DNA of 64,000 nucleotides from Amycolatopsis methanolica 239. Lineage in GTDB: Bacteria; Actinomycetota; Actinomycetes; Mycobacteriales; Pseudonocardiaceae. The number at the start of each line of letters is the position of its first letter. Position 1 is the first letter of the stretch. Shown here piece by piece: positions 44,754-53,239 of the stretch. A program made the position numbers and the translations under genes. The notes under the pieces are model-generated. The model did not search any database. It saw nothing but the letters and a program-made list of their open reading frames with translations, and was not told the origin of the DNA. Where the stretch lies: NCBI RefSeq assembly GCF_000739085.1, contig NZ_CP009110.1, forward strand, positions 2,976,001 to 3,040,000. Direction: 5' to 3'.

Positions 44754-46283
44754 TCAGCCCGTCCGCTCCGCGGGCGCCGGCTCCAGCCGCGTCAGCAGTG
44801 CCGCGACCCGTGGCCGGGCGCCGGCCAGGTGCAACGCGGCGATCCCCTCTGCGCGCACGATCCGGCCCGGTGTGTAGAGGTCCTTGTCGTGCCACAGCGG
44901 GGGGTGCCCGGCGTCCGCCCAGGACAGCAGGAACGCGCAGCCGCGGGCGGCGGCCTCGTCCGCCCCAGGTCCCCCGGCGCGCGCCAGGACCTGCACGGCG
45001 TAGGCGGTTTCCTCGAACGTGCCCTGCCACCGGCCCCACGAACCGTCCGGGTTCTGCGTCCGCGCGATCCACCGCAGCGCCCGCGCGCGGGCGGCGGCGC
45101 CGTGCCCGCTGCCGGCCAGCGCCAGGAAGCACCGCGCCGTCGCGTAGTACGGGGAGGCGTGCCACTTGTCGGTCCAGCTGCCGTCCGGGTGCTGCTGGGC
45201 CGCGATCCACGCGGCCACCCGTCCGGCCACTTCGGACTGTCCGTGCGCGCGAAGCGCCTGCAGCACGTGGGCGTTGGTGGTGACCGACGGTGTACGCTCG
45301 TCCGGGTACGTGCAGAAGTGACCGTCCACTTGGTACTCCCGCAGGCAGTCCAGCGGGTGCGGGCGGCCCTGCGCGGCCAGCGCGTAGAGCGCGGTGGAGG
45401 TGTCGTCGGCGTCCGGCGGCAGCCCGGCGCCGCCGGACGCGCCGTGCGGGCCGAGCTCCGCGGCCAGCCCGTCCAGCACCTCGCCCGGGACGTCGACGGC
45501 GAGGCCGGCGTCGGCGAACGTGGACACCACCCAGGACCGTTCGAACACCGTGAGCGGCGCGGCCACCGGCACCGCTCCGCCGTGGCGCGCCTGGACGTTC
45601 TCCAAATACCGCACGCCGGGGTGGCCGCGGGCGCCGTCCGCGCCGAACCAGGCGGCGGTGGCGGCGGGGGAGCAGCCGAGCCCGTCGTCGCCGGGACGGG
45701 CGAAGCCGACCCCGCGCGCGGCCGGGCCCAGCGCCTCCAGCGAGTGCAGGACCTTGTCCGGCAGCGCCCGGCCGTCTTCGACCAGGCGGCGCATCCCGTG
45801 CAGCAGCGCCGGATGGGTGCCTTCGGGGTGCGGCAGGCGGGCGCGGGCCAGCACCATGTCCTCGGCCTCGAGCGCGTCCAGGTGCGCGTTGAGCGCCGAC
45901 ACCAGCGACGGCACCAGGATCTCCACCGCGACCGTGTCCGGCAGCCCGACCCGCAGATCCCGGCCCCACCGTGTGGTCAGCGCCTGCAGCCCGTGTTCCG
46001 CCGCGGCCGCGATCGACGGCGCGCCGGTGCGGCGGAACTCCGTCAGCAGCGCCTCGGTGGCGCTCAGCGTCGGGAGCAGGCCGTAGCCGTCCGGCCCGCC
46101 CCAGCCGCCGTCCGGCGCCTGCTGGTCCAGCAGGAACGCGATCCGGTTGGCGTGCCCGGCCAGATCGGGCAGGAGCGCGACGACGCGGGCGGTTTCGTAG
46201 ACCGACGGGGAGAAGTCCCCGTAGGGGTCGGTGACCATGGCGCGCAGCAGGTGGTGCGCGTGCTCGGCCAGGTCGGTGGTCAT
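44754..46283 (-). CDS. Class II (di)terpene cyclase, squalene-hopene/CPP-synthase type
   Basis: A 509-residue all-helical double-barrel protein. The protonating motif DXDD is present as LPPDADDTSTALYAL (D291-D294). QW-like repeats occur, such as QQAPDGGWG near residue 54 and a C-terminal NPDGSWGRW. Length and motif position match bacterial copalyl-diphosphate-type synthases, which cyclise geranylgeranyl diphosphate; no class I DDxxD motif is evident. It is the first gene of the operon with the P450 and UbiA enzymes. No GGPP synthase is in the window, so precursor supply is external. The product is unknown. Confidence 0.88.
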   Translation of the reverse strand: MTTDLAEHAHHLLRAMVTDPYGDFSPSVYETARVVALLPDLAGHANRIAFLLDQQAPDGGWGGPDGYGLLPTLSATEALLTEFRRTGAPSIAAAAEHGLQALTTRWGRDLRVGLPDTVAVEILVPSLVSALNAHLDALEAEDMVLARARLPHPEGTHPALLHGMRRLVEDGRALPDKVLHSLEALGPAARGVGFARPGDDGLGCSPAATAAWFGADGARGHPGVRYLENVQARHGGAVPVAAPLTVFERSWVVSTFADAGLAVDVPGEVLDGLAAELGPHGASGGAGLPPDADDTSTALYALAAQGRPHPLDCLREYQVDGHFCTYPDERTPSVTTNAHVLQALRAHGQSEVAGRVAAWIAAQQHPDGSWTDKWHASPYYATARCFLALAGSGHGAAARARALRWIARTQNPDGSWGRWQGTFEETAYAVQVLARAGGPGADEAAARGCAFLLSWADAGHPPLWHDKDLYTPGRIVRAEGIAALHLAGARPRVAALLTRLEPAPAERTG

Positions 46284-46364
46284 GGGCGGTCCTCGTGGTC
46301 CAGCGGAGAGGTTGATCACGCTCGGTGTGCAGGACGTGACGGAGAGATCCAACCTAGCACTCCT

Positions 46365-46375
46365 GAACAGTGTTC
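46365..46375. promoter_or_regulatory. Palindromic candidate operator upstream of the terpene operon
   Basis: gaacagtgttc is a perfect 5-1-5 palindrome about 80 bp before the cyclase start. On the minus strand it lies within the spacer of a possible promoter (TTAAGA, 17 bp, TAGGTT), a placement suited to repression. TetR-type repressors often bind such sites. Confidence 0.5.
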
Positions 46376-46499
46376 TTAACCCGGTTCGCCCGAGTGGCGC
46401 AGTAGCCCGGTGGAAGTAAGCCCTTCGACGGGATGGATCGCGGCCCTCGCTACGTTGAGTGTCGAGGAGAGAGGTGCCCGGAACAGGCTGGAGGCTGTG

Positions 46500-47405
46500 G
46501 TGTTCGATCCGACGGATCTCTACGAGGTGGACTCGGAGCTCCCGGAGTTGAGCGGGGCGGTGCTGTTGCACCAGCTCGACGGCTTCATGGACGCCGGCCA
46601 GGCCGGCGCGCTGGTGAGCGAGCACCTCAAGGCGAACTGGGACAACCGGGTGGTGGCCCGGTTCGATGTGGACCGGCTGATCGACTACCGCGCGCGGCGG
46701 CCGGTGATGACGTTCGACACCGACCACTGGGAGAGCTACGACACACCCGAGCTGGCGGTGCGGCTGTTCCACGACGAGGTCGGCACGCCGTTCCTGCTGC
46801 TCAGCGGGCCGGAACCGGATGGGCTGTGGGAGCGCTACGCGGCGGCGGTGCGGACGCTCGTGGAGCGGTGGGACGTGCGGATGACCGTGTCGTTCCACGG
46901 GATCCCGATGGGCGCGCCGCACACGCGCCCGCTCGGGGTGACCGCGCACGCGACGCGGCGCGAGCTGATCGGCGACTACGACCCGGTGCTCAACCGGCTG
47001 GAGGTGCCGGGCAGCGCGCTGAACCTGACGGAGTTCCGGCTCGGCGAGGCCGGGCACGACGCCGTCGGGTTCGCCGCCCACGTGCCGCACTACCTCGCGC
47101 AGTCCCGCTACCCGGCGGCGGCGCTGACGGTGCTCGGCTCGATCACGCGGCTCGCGGGACTGTCCCTGCCGGACGAGGCACTGCGGGCGGCCTCCCGCCG
47201 CACCGACGCGGAGATCGCCCGGCAGGTGGCCGAATCCGACGAGGTCGCCGACGTGGTGCACGCGCTGGAGCGGCAGTACGACCTGTTCGTCGAGGCGATG
47301 GACGAGAAGAAGACGCTGCTGGCCGACGAGACCGCGATGCCGACCGCGGAGGAGCTGGGCGCGGAGTTCGAACGCTTCCTGGCCGAACAGGACCGCCGGG
47401 ACTGA
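46500..47405 (+). CDS. PAC2-family protein (proteasome-assembly-chaperone-like)
   Basis: A 301-residue soluble protein with the PAC2 pattern: GAVLLHQLDGFMDAGQAGALVSEHLKANW near the start, FLLLSGPEPDGLWERYAAAV, and FHGIPMGAPHTRPLGVTAHA in the centre, followed by a helical C-terminal extension. Actinobacteria carrying a proteasome commonly encode PAC2 homologues; the biochemical role is unproven. GTG 46500 is chosen because GGAGG (46490-46494) lies 5 bp upstream; a GTG at 46410 would add 30 unconserved residues. Confidence 0.85.
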   Translation: MFDPTDLYEVDSELPELSGAVLLHQLDGFMDAGQAGALVSEHLKANWDNRVVARFDVDRLIDYRARRPVMTFDTDHWESYDTPELAVRLFHDEVGTPFLLLSGPEPDGLWERYAAAVRTLVERWDVRMTVSFHGIPMGAPHTRPLGVTAHATRRELIGDYDPVLNRLEVPGSALNLTEFRLGEAGHDAVGFAAHVPHYLAQSRYPAAALTVLGSITRLAGLSLPDEALRAASRRTDAEIARQVAESDEVADVVHALERQYDLFVEAMDEKKTLLADETAMPTAEELGAEFERFLAEQDRRD

Positions 47406-47710
47406 CCCGGCCCGGACTCCGCCCCCGGATCCCGCAGCCGGCGTCCGCCCCCGCCCGGCCCCGGCCTCGCGCCCCGGCCTCCGGCCGCAGGCCCCTGCGC
47501 CGGGCTCCGGCACCGGCACCTGGCTCCGACTCCGGAATTCGGGATCCGGCCGCACCCGGCTCCGGAATCCGGCCGGGCTCCGGACTGCCCGCCGCCGCAG
47601 CACGCGCGAAAGCGCGAGTCCCACGCTCCGGACCGCGAGTCCCACGCTCGGCGGCGCGACTTCCACGTTCGTGGCCGCGAGTTCCGCGCCCGGCCGCGCG
47701 TGCCGTGTCC
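47406..47710. other. GC-rich low-complexity intergenic region (305 bp)
   Basis: No gene is recognised. The first 190 bp are built from degenerate repeats of CTCCGG and CCGGCC; the next part holds a regular 21-bp tandem array (47602-47685). It lies between the convergent PAC2 and carboxylesterase genes. Confidence 0.65.
47602..47685 (-). repeat. 21-bp tandem repeat, four units
   Basis: Four contiguous 21-bp units start at 47602, 47623, 47644 and 47665. On the minus strand each begins GGRASTCGCG and ends in CGT, with a variable centre. The first unit read from the right is GAACTCGCG-type; the others are GAAGTCGCG and GGACTCGCG. The period is a multiple of three and the minus-strand frame is open, but I see no gene. 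Confidence 0.85.
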
Positions 47711-49042
47711 TCAGGGGAGGCGGTGCGGCGCCTGCTTCGGCGTGTGCCGCGCCCATCCCGGGGACGGCGTGCCGGTCTTGGCGAACGACAGCCACGCCGC
47801 CCGCAGTTCGCGGCCCAGCTCGGTCAGCTCGCTCCACTCGGCGCCGGCCAGCATGGGCGCGTTCCGCCACGCCGGCTCGTCGCCCAGCAGGAACGGCAGG
47901 TCCACGCAGTGCCCGGCGCCGTACGGCGACTCCGGCGCGCCCCAGTCGAACACGTAGCTGTACACCCGCCCGCCGCGCGCGGCGAGCTGGTCGGCGAAAG
48001 CCAGCGACGGCGCCGCGAACATCCACCGAGTCACACCGGCCTTCAGCGCGGCCACCCCGCGCGCGGTGACCGGGAACCGTTCCAGCTGCGCGATTCCCGG
48101 CTTGCCGGTGAGGAACGAGTTCATCTCCGCCGCGGTGGTGCCGATCAGCACGTCGACGTCGGGGGCGAACCGCGCCCGCTGCGACATCCAGTGCGCGACG
48201 CTCGGCAGCGGCGGCGCGTCGGCGACCGGGCAGAACGGCGGCACCGAGTACAGCCCGCCGGGGCCGGCGGCCTTCACGATCGTCTCGTTCTGCGCGCGCA
48301 GGACCTCCGTCACCGGGGCCGTCCGCGGGTCGGCGCCCAGCGCCGCGGTGAACAACCGCGCGGTGCGGGCCGCGGTGCGAGCGCCGGCCAGCCGCAGGCC
48401 CAGCGGCGCGCTCTGCAGGATCGCCCGCCGGAACAGGCCGCGGGACTCCGGCAGCGCCATCAGGCACGCGATCGAGTGCGCGCCCGCGGACTGCCCGAAC
48501 ACGGTGACGTCGTCCGGGTTCCCGCCGAAGGCCACCGCGTTCTCCCGCACCCACCGCAGCGCGGCGAGCTGGTCCAGCAGGCCGAGGTTGCCCGGCGAGA
48601 CCCCGGGCAGCCGCAGGTAGCCGAGCGCGCCGAGCCGGTAGTTGGGCGCCACGAACACGACGTCGCCCTCGGCGACGAGCCGGTGTCCACCGTAGAACCC
48701 GAACGAGTTCGACCCGGTCACGTAGGCGCCGCCGTGCAGCCACACCATCACCGGCCGCTTGCGGTCGTCGGCGGCGGGCGTGAGGACCGTCAGGTTGAGG
48801 CAGTCCTCGTCCTGCGCCGGCACGTCCGCCGGGACGCCCATGACGCCGTCCGGCCGCACCGGCGGCTGCGGGCTGACCGGGCCGTGGCGGGTGGCGTCGC
48901 GGATGCCGGTCCACGGCTCGATGGGCTCCGGCGGGGCGAACCGGGCCGCGCGCGCGAACGGGATGCCGCGGAACTCGGCAAGGCCGCCGGCCGTGACGAA
49001 CCCGCGAAGCTTGCCGCCACCGGCGGCCACCACCGTGTCCAC
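47711..49042 (-). CDS. Type B carboxylesterase
   Basis: A 443-residue alpha/beta hydrolase of the carboxylesterase/cholinesterase family. Early motifs are FRGIPFA and EDCLNLTVLTP, the oxyanion hole is WLHGGAYVTGS, the nucleophile elbow is FGQSAGAHS, and the His region is GAGHCVDLPFLLG. There is no signal peptide, so it is probably cytosolic. It hydrolyses carboxyl esters; the substrate is unknown. It starts with GTG at 49042. At 443 residues it is shorter than most members (about 500). Confidence 0.9.
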   Translation of the reverse strand: MDTVVAAGGGKLRGFVTAGGLAEFRGIPFARAARFAPPEPIEPWTGIRDATRHGPVSPQPPVRPDGVMGVPADVPAQDEDCLNLTVLTPAADDRKRPVMVWLHGGAYVTGSNSFGFYGGHRLVAEGDVVFVAPNYRLGALGYLRLPGVSPGNLGLLDQLAALRWVRENAVAFGGNPDDVTVFGQSAGAHSIACLMALPESRGLFRRAILQSAPLGLRLAGARTAARTARLFTAALGADPRTAPVTEVLRAQNETIVKAAGPGGLYSVPPFCPVADAPPLPSVAHWMSQRARFAPDVDVLIGTTAAEMNSFLTGKPGIAQLERFPVTARGVAALKAGVTRWMFAAPSLAFADQLAARGGRVYSYVFDWGAPESPYGAGHCVDLPFLLGDEPAWRNAPMLAGAEWSELTELGRELRAAWLSFAKTGTPSPGWARHTPKQAPHRLP

Positions 49043-49103
49043 GCCACAACTGTAACCGCGGCCCCCGGCGGATGATCGCGGAACGGATTTCGCCGCGAGC
49101 GCC

Positions 49104-49707
49104 TCAGGACGGGCGCGGGTAGAGCCGCTCTGCCGCCAGCCAGGCCCGCTCGCCCGGTCTCAGCACCGGGCGGCCGAGGGCCGCCCACAGGTCGGCGTAG
49201 TGGTCGGCCAGACCGTGCCAGCCGTCGTCCGCCGGGTCACGCAGCGTCCACGCCAGCACGTCCAGCGTGAGGTTCCCCTTCGCGCTGTTGCACACCCAGC
49301 AGGCGGTGACGATGTTGTCCGGGGCGAGCGGATCGCCGCCCCGCGTCACCGGTTCGATGTGGTCGGGTGGCCGAGATCGTGGCCACGGCCGGGTGGACCT
49401 CGCCGGCCTTCCAGTTCCGGTGGCAGGGGAAGTCCTCTGGGTACGCGGTGGACAGGAGACGCATGACCGGGGTGAGGACGGTCGGGACGCCGCAGTAGCG
49501 GCACTGGTAGCGATCGCGCTCGAAGATCTCCGCCAGCACGCCGACCGAGGGCGTTCGACTGGGGACGCGTGGCCGTAGCCGTTCGGAGATGGCACCCATC
49601 CGGGCGTCCGCCGTGGCGCGATCGTGCCGGATGAGCGCTCGGACGACGTCGTGGAGCACATCCGCAACCCTTCTCCGTCCAAGCGCCCGGAACCTGGTCC
49701 GCTGCAC
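49104..49707 (-). pseudogene. HNH endonuclease gene with one frameshift
   Basis: The N-terminal half (from GTG 49707) reads VGVLAEIFERDRYQCRYCGVPTVL in one frame; the C-terminal half reads PDHIEPVTRGGDPLAPDNIV and TACWVCNSAKGNLTL in another. Together they make a normal HNH protein with CxxC pairs (CRYC, CWVC) and the DHIxP core. The frame change is near 49360-49372, before the DHI histidine, so neither fragment is functional alone. It may be a real pseudogene or a one-base sequencing error. Confidence 0.75.
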
Positions 49708-49856
49708 CTGGCGCCCGGCGCGGATCCACCCCTCACCACGGAACGCGCCCGGCCGCTCCCCGCGCCGCCGTTCGGCTCAGTGAGGCCCTAGGACTCTCGC
49801 CGTGGGGCGGCGCCGCCGCTACGGTCGCCGGAGAACTTCGCGGAGGAGGTGCTCCG

Positions 49857-51149
49857 ATGCCGTTCACCGACCGGAGGGACGCCGGTCGCCGCCTCGGGGC
49901 GCGACTGGTCCGGTGGCGAGGCAGCGACGTGGTGGTGCTGGGGCTCCCGCGCGGGGGTGTGCCGGTCGCGGCGGAGGTGGCGCGCGCGCTCGGCGCGCCG
50001 CTCGACGTGCTCCTGGTCCGCAAGCTCGGCCTGCCGTTCCAGCCGGAGCTCGCGCTGGGCGCGATCGGCGAGGGCGGGCTGCGCCTGGTGAATCCCGTGC
50101 TGGTGGGGCGGTTCGGGATCAGCGAGGCGGAACTGGCCGCGGTGGAGGCCGCGGAACGGTCCGAACTGGACCGCCGCGCCGCCCGCTTCCGGTCCGGGCG
50201 GACGCGGACGCCGCTGGCGGGCCGGACCGCGATCGTCGTCGACGACGGGGTGGCCACCGGCTCGAGCGCGCGGGTCGCGGTGGCCGCCGCGCGGGCGGCG
50301 GGCGCGGCGTGGGTCGTGGTCGCGGTGCCGGTCGGCGCCCGGCAGGCGGTGGAAGCCCTGCGCGAGGACGCCGACGACGTGGTGTGCCTGGAGTGCCCGG
50401 CGGCGTTCACCGCGGTGGGGCAGTGGTACGAGGACTTCACGCAGACCCCGGACGACGAGGTCGCGCGGCTGCTGGCAGGCGAAAGCGGGGACCAGGACCT
50501 GGTGACGGGCGACGAGGAGGTCACGGTCTTCGTCGGGGCGGTGCCGCTCGGCGGGCGGCTGACGGTGCTGGAGCGCGCGGCCGGGATCGTCGTGTTCGCG
50601 CACGGCAGCGGCAGCGGCCGGTACAGCCCGCGGGCGCGCACGGCCGCGGAACGCCTGCACCGCGCGGGGATCGCGACGCTGCTGGTCGACCTGCTGACCC
50701 CGAGCGAGGAGTCGGACCGCGCGCGGGTGTTCGCCGTCGAACTGCTGGCCAGCCGGCTGGTGGAGGTGACGCGGTGGGTGCGCGCGCGGACCGGGCTGCC
50801 GGTCGGCTACTTCGGCACGGGCACCGGGGCCGCGGCGGCGCTGCTGGCGGCCACCGACTACCGGGTCGAGGTGGCGGCGGTCGTCGCGCGCGGCGGGCGG
50901 CCCGACCTCGCCGCGAAGCGCCTCGGCTGGGTCCGGACCCCGACCATGCTCATCGCGGGTGCCTTCGACACCGGTGCGCTGGAGCTGAACCGGAAGGCGC
51001 GCGCCCAGCTCCGCGGCGAGGCGCACCTCGCGGTCGTGCCCGGCGCCACGCACCTGTTCGAGGAGCCCGGCGCCCTGGAGGGGGCCGCCACCCTGGCCAC
51101 GGACTGGTTCCGCAGTCACCTGACGCCGGTGACGGTCGACGGCGGCTGA
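49857..51149 (+). CDS. Phosphoribosyltransferase / alpha-beta hydrolase fusion
   Basis: A 430-residue two-domain protein. Residues 1-205 are a phosphoribosyltransferase with the PRPP motif IVVDDGVATGSSARV (127-141). Residues 220-430 are a dienelactone-hydrolase-like domain (GIVVFAHGSGSGRYSPR, then MLIAGAFDTGALELN and GATHLFEEPG with H399). At the nucleophile elbow, where relatives have G-x-S-x-G, this protein has GTGTG (320-324), so the catalytic serine is replaced by glycine. Such fusions are frequent in actinobacteria and their function is unknown; the hydrolase half here is probably inactive. The ATG follows GGAGG. Confidence 0.82.
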   Translation: MPFTDRRDAGRRLGARLVRWRGSDVVVLGLPRGGVPVAAEVARALGAPLDVLLVRKLGLPFQPELALGAIGEGGLRLVNPVLVGRFGISEAELAAVEAAERSELDRRAARFRSGRTRTPLAGRTAIVVDDGVATGSSARVAVAAARAAGAAWVVVAVPVGARQAVEALREDADDVVCLECPAAFTAVGQWYEDFTQTPDDEVARLLAGESGDQDLVTGDEEVTVFVGAVPLGGRLTVLERAAGIVVFAHGSGSGRYSPRARTAAERLHRAGIATLLVDLLTPSEESDRARVFAVELLASRLVEVTRWVRARTGLPVGYFGTGTGAAAALLAATDYRVEVAAVVARGGRPDLAAKRLGWVRTPTMLIAGAFDTGALELNRKARAQLRGEAHLAVVPGATHLFEEPGALEGAATLATDWFRSHLTPVTVDGG

Positions 51150-51861
51150 CGGCCCCGCAGGCCGACCAGGTGGACCGCGCGGGGCGGTTCCCGCGGTCCG
51201 GGGTGGCCGCGCTCGGCGAGATCGGGCTGCTGGGACTGGCCAGTGCGACCGCGGTCGGCGGCGGGGGAGCCGGTCTCGCGGAGACCGCGCGTGTGGTCGA
51301 GCGGCTGGCCGGCGTGTGCGGTTCGACCGCGATGGTCCTGCTGACGCACTACGCGGCCACGGCCGTCGTGGAGGCGCTCGGCCCGCTGTCGGTGCGGGGC
51401 GCCATCGCCCGCGGCGAGCACCTGGCGACCCTCGCGCTCGGCGAGCCGGGCGACCGGTGCGCCCTGACGAGCCTCGTGCTCGGTGCCGTGTTCTCGCTGG
51501 GCCTGACCGAGGCGATGCTCGCCGACGCCGCCGGGCGCGTGGGGAGCGCCGGGAGTTCGCCCCGCTGCGGGCCAGGGCGGACCTGCTGCGCGTGTTCTGC
51601 GACGACACCGTCGCGGCGGTCGCCGGGGGCCGGGCGGACGCGCGGGTGCGCGCGGCGCAGGCGAGGCTCGCCGGGGCGGAGACCGCCACCGAGGTCGGCG
51701 ACCGGCCGCTCCGGCTGTGCGGCTTCGCGGCGGCGCGCAGGGAGCTGGCCCTCGAGCGGCACTACCGGGACGCCCTCACCGCCAGGGTGATGAGCCCCAC
51801 GGGTGAGTCTCTCCGGGAGTTCGCCGGGCGTGATGCCGTTGGCCAGCCACTATTCCGCTGA
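51149..51861 (+). pseudogene. Acyl-CoA dehydrogenase remnant (internal deletion plus frameshift)
   Basis: The first part reads RFPRSGVAALGEIGLLGL and RVVERLAGVCGSTAMVLLTH, the N-terminal helical domain of acyl-CoA dehydrogenases. It then jumps to FSLGLTEAMLADAAGRVG, skipping the middle beta domain (over 100 residues), and after a frame change near 51545 reads ADLLRVFCDDTVAAVAGGRA to a normal family C-terminus LREFAGRDAVGQPLF. The FAD/substrate-contact beta domain is absent, so it cannot work. It starts at the end of the fusion gene and has no clear start codon. Confidence 0.72.
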
Positions 51862-52008
51862 GTCGAAAGTCCTTAATGGACGATCGAATTTTCCGGACCG
51901 TTCCCCGGCGTGTCGGCTTGCGCGCACTCGAACAGGTGTTCTAGCGTTCGACGCGGCCGGTCGGGGAGTGACGGGCCGCACCAGGACGACAGGGGCAGGG
52001 GAGTAGCG

Positions 52009-52185
52009 ATGGCCTACAAGATCACGCACGTGTCACGCGCACAGGAGATCCGGTTCCCGACCCAGGCGGCGGCGGAGCACTACGCCGACCGGCTCGGCGG
52101 CGGGCTGGACAAGTGGCAGGTCCGCGAGGCCGGCGCCGAGACGCCGGGCGCGGTGAGCATCGCGGAGCCCGCGAACCGGGGCTGA
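52009..52185 (+). CDS. Small basic/acidic protein, 58 aa
   Basis: It begins MAYKITHVSRAQEIRFPTQA and continues AAEHYADRLGGGLDKWQVRE. No membrane helix or known motif is seen. The ATG at 52009 has GGGGAG 6-7 bp upstream, and the codon pattern is GC3-rich like real genes here. A stem-loop follows. Function is unknown. Confidence 0.6.
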   Translation: MAYKITHVSRAQEIRFPTQAAAEHYADRLGGGLDKWQVREAGAETPGAVSIAEPANRG

Positions 52186-52198
52186 GACCGCGCCCGGC

Positions 52199-52224
52199 GT
52201 GGGGGTGGGCACGCCCGCCCCCAC
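52199..52224. terminator. Bidirectional stem-loop terminator
   Basis: gtgggggtggg pairs with cccgcccccac (11 bp, one G-U wobble) around a 4-nt loop, between the convergent 58-aa gene and the LLM oxidoreductase pseudogene. Confidence 0.75.
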
Positions 52225-52228
52225 CGGG

Positions 52229-53182
52229 TCAGCCCGGCGTCAGCGACCGGATCCGCTTTCCCAGCTCACGCTGGAAGAACTCCAGGAACCCGTCCGGATC
52301 GGGCCCCGCGTTCTGCATCACCAGGTGGTCGAACCCGGCGTCGGCGAACGGCTGCGCCACCTCCACGTACCGGTCCACGTCGGAACCGCACGCGAACTTG
52401 CCCAGCACGTCCACCTCGCGCACCGTCGCCGAGGCGCTTCGAAGTTCACCGGGTTCGGCAGCTCGCTCATCACCTTCCACCCGGTCAGCGCCCACCGCGA
52501 CGTGTCCAGCGCCGCTCGCGGCCGTGTGCGGGTCCTCCGCCCACGCCATCGGCACCTCCGCGTACCGCGGGCCGTCCCCGCCCGCCGCGGTGTAGTGCGA
52601 GACGACGTGCGCCTTCGGCTCGGTCGCGAACAGCCCGTCACCCAGCTCGGCCGACGCCTTGCCGCTCGCGGCGACCGCGATCGGCGGCAGCTCGTCCGGC
52701 AGGTCGGACACCCGCGCGTCGGCCAGCGTGAGGTGCTTGCCCACGTAGGACCGGTAGCCGCCGCGCCACAGCAGCCGGATGATCTCCAGCGCCTCCCGCA
52801 GCCGCTCGTGACGCCCGGGCACCGTCTCCGGGAAACCCGGTCCCACCACGTGCTCGTTGAGCCGCTCGCCCGCGCCGACCCCGAGCGTGAACCGGCCGTC
52901 GGAAACCAGCGCGAGCGTCGCCGCGGCCTGCGCGATGATCGCCGGGTGGTAGCGCACCGTCGGGCAGGTCACCCCGGTCGCCAGCCCGATCCGCTCGGTC
53001 TTCGCCGCGATCGTGCCCAGCACGGTCCACGCGAACGGCGAGTGTCACTGGTTGTCCAGCCACGGGTGGAAGTGGTCGCTGATCTCCACGAAGTCGAAGC
53101 CCGCCTGCTCCGCGGCCACCGCCTGCCGGACCAGCTCCTTCCGCCCGAACGCCTCGGCGGCCAGGTTGTACCCGATCCGCAC
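52229..53182 (-). pseudogene. F420-type LLM oxidoreductase gene with nonsense codon and paired frameshifts
   Basis: From GTG 53182 the frame reads VRIGYNLAAEAFGRKELVRQ to FHPWLDNQ, then TGA (53044-53046), then HSPFAWTVLG and on through CPTVRYHPAIIAQAAATLAL and LGVGAGERLNEHVVGPG. The family has Gly at the TGA position, so a G-to-T change explains it. Further on, the frame is wrong between about 52520 and 52437; the expected SRWALTGWKVMSELPNPVNF is present in another frame and the original frame then resumes. Members use cofactor F420 or FMN on unknown or sugar-phosphate-like substrates. The gene is broken as given. Confidence 0.8.
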
Positions 53183-53239
53183 GTCGCTCTCCCTTCGTCC
53201 CCCGCGGCGTACCCGGCCGCGGCGCGCGGAAACGGGACG

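Noticed and set aside
42640-45969. A single giant minus-strand open frame (over 1100 codons) through the terpene cluster
   Set aside because: Only its last 295 codons encode UbiA; the rest is an alternate frame of the P450 and cyclase genes with arginine/glycine-rich shadow sequence.
46380-46420. tRNA-like sequence near 46385 (GGTTCGCCCGAGTGGCGCAG)
   Set aside because: It resembles part of a D-arm by chance; no acceptor stem or T-arm could be paired around it.
47602-47685. CRISPR array
   Set aside because: Units are contiguous 21-mers without unique spacers of regular length, and no cas genes are present.
44754-49049. A 1431-codon minus-strand open frame joining esterase antisense frames to the cyclase
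   Set aside because: High GC keeps stops rare; the real cyclase starts at ATG 46283 and upstream residues are non-conserved.
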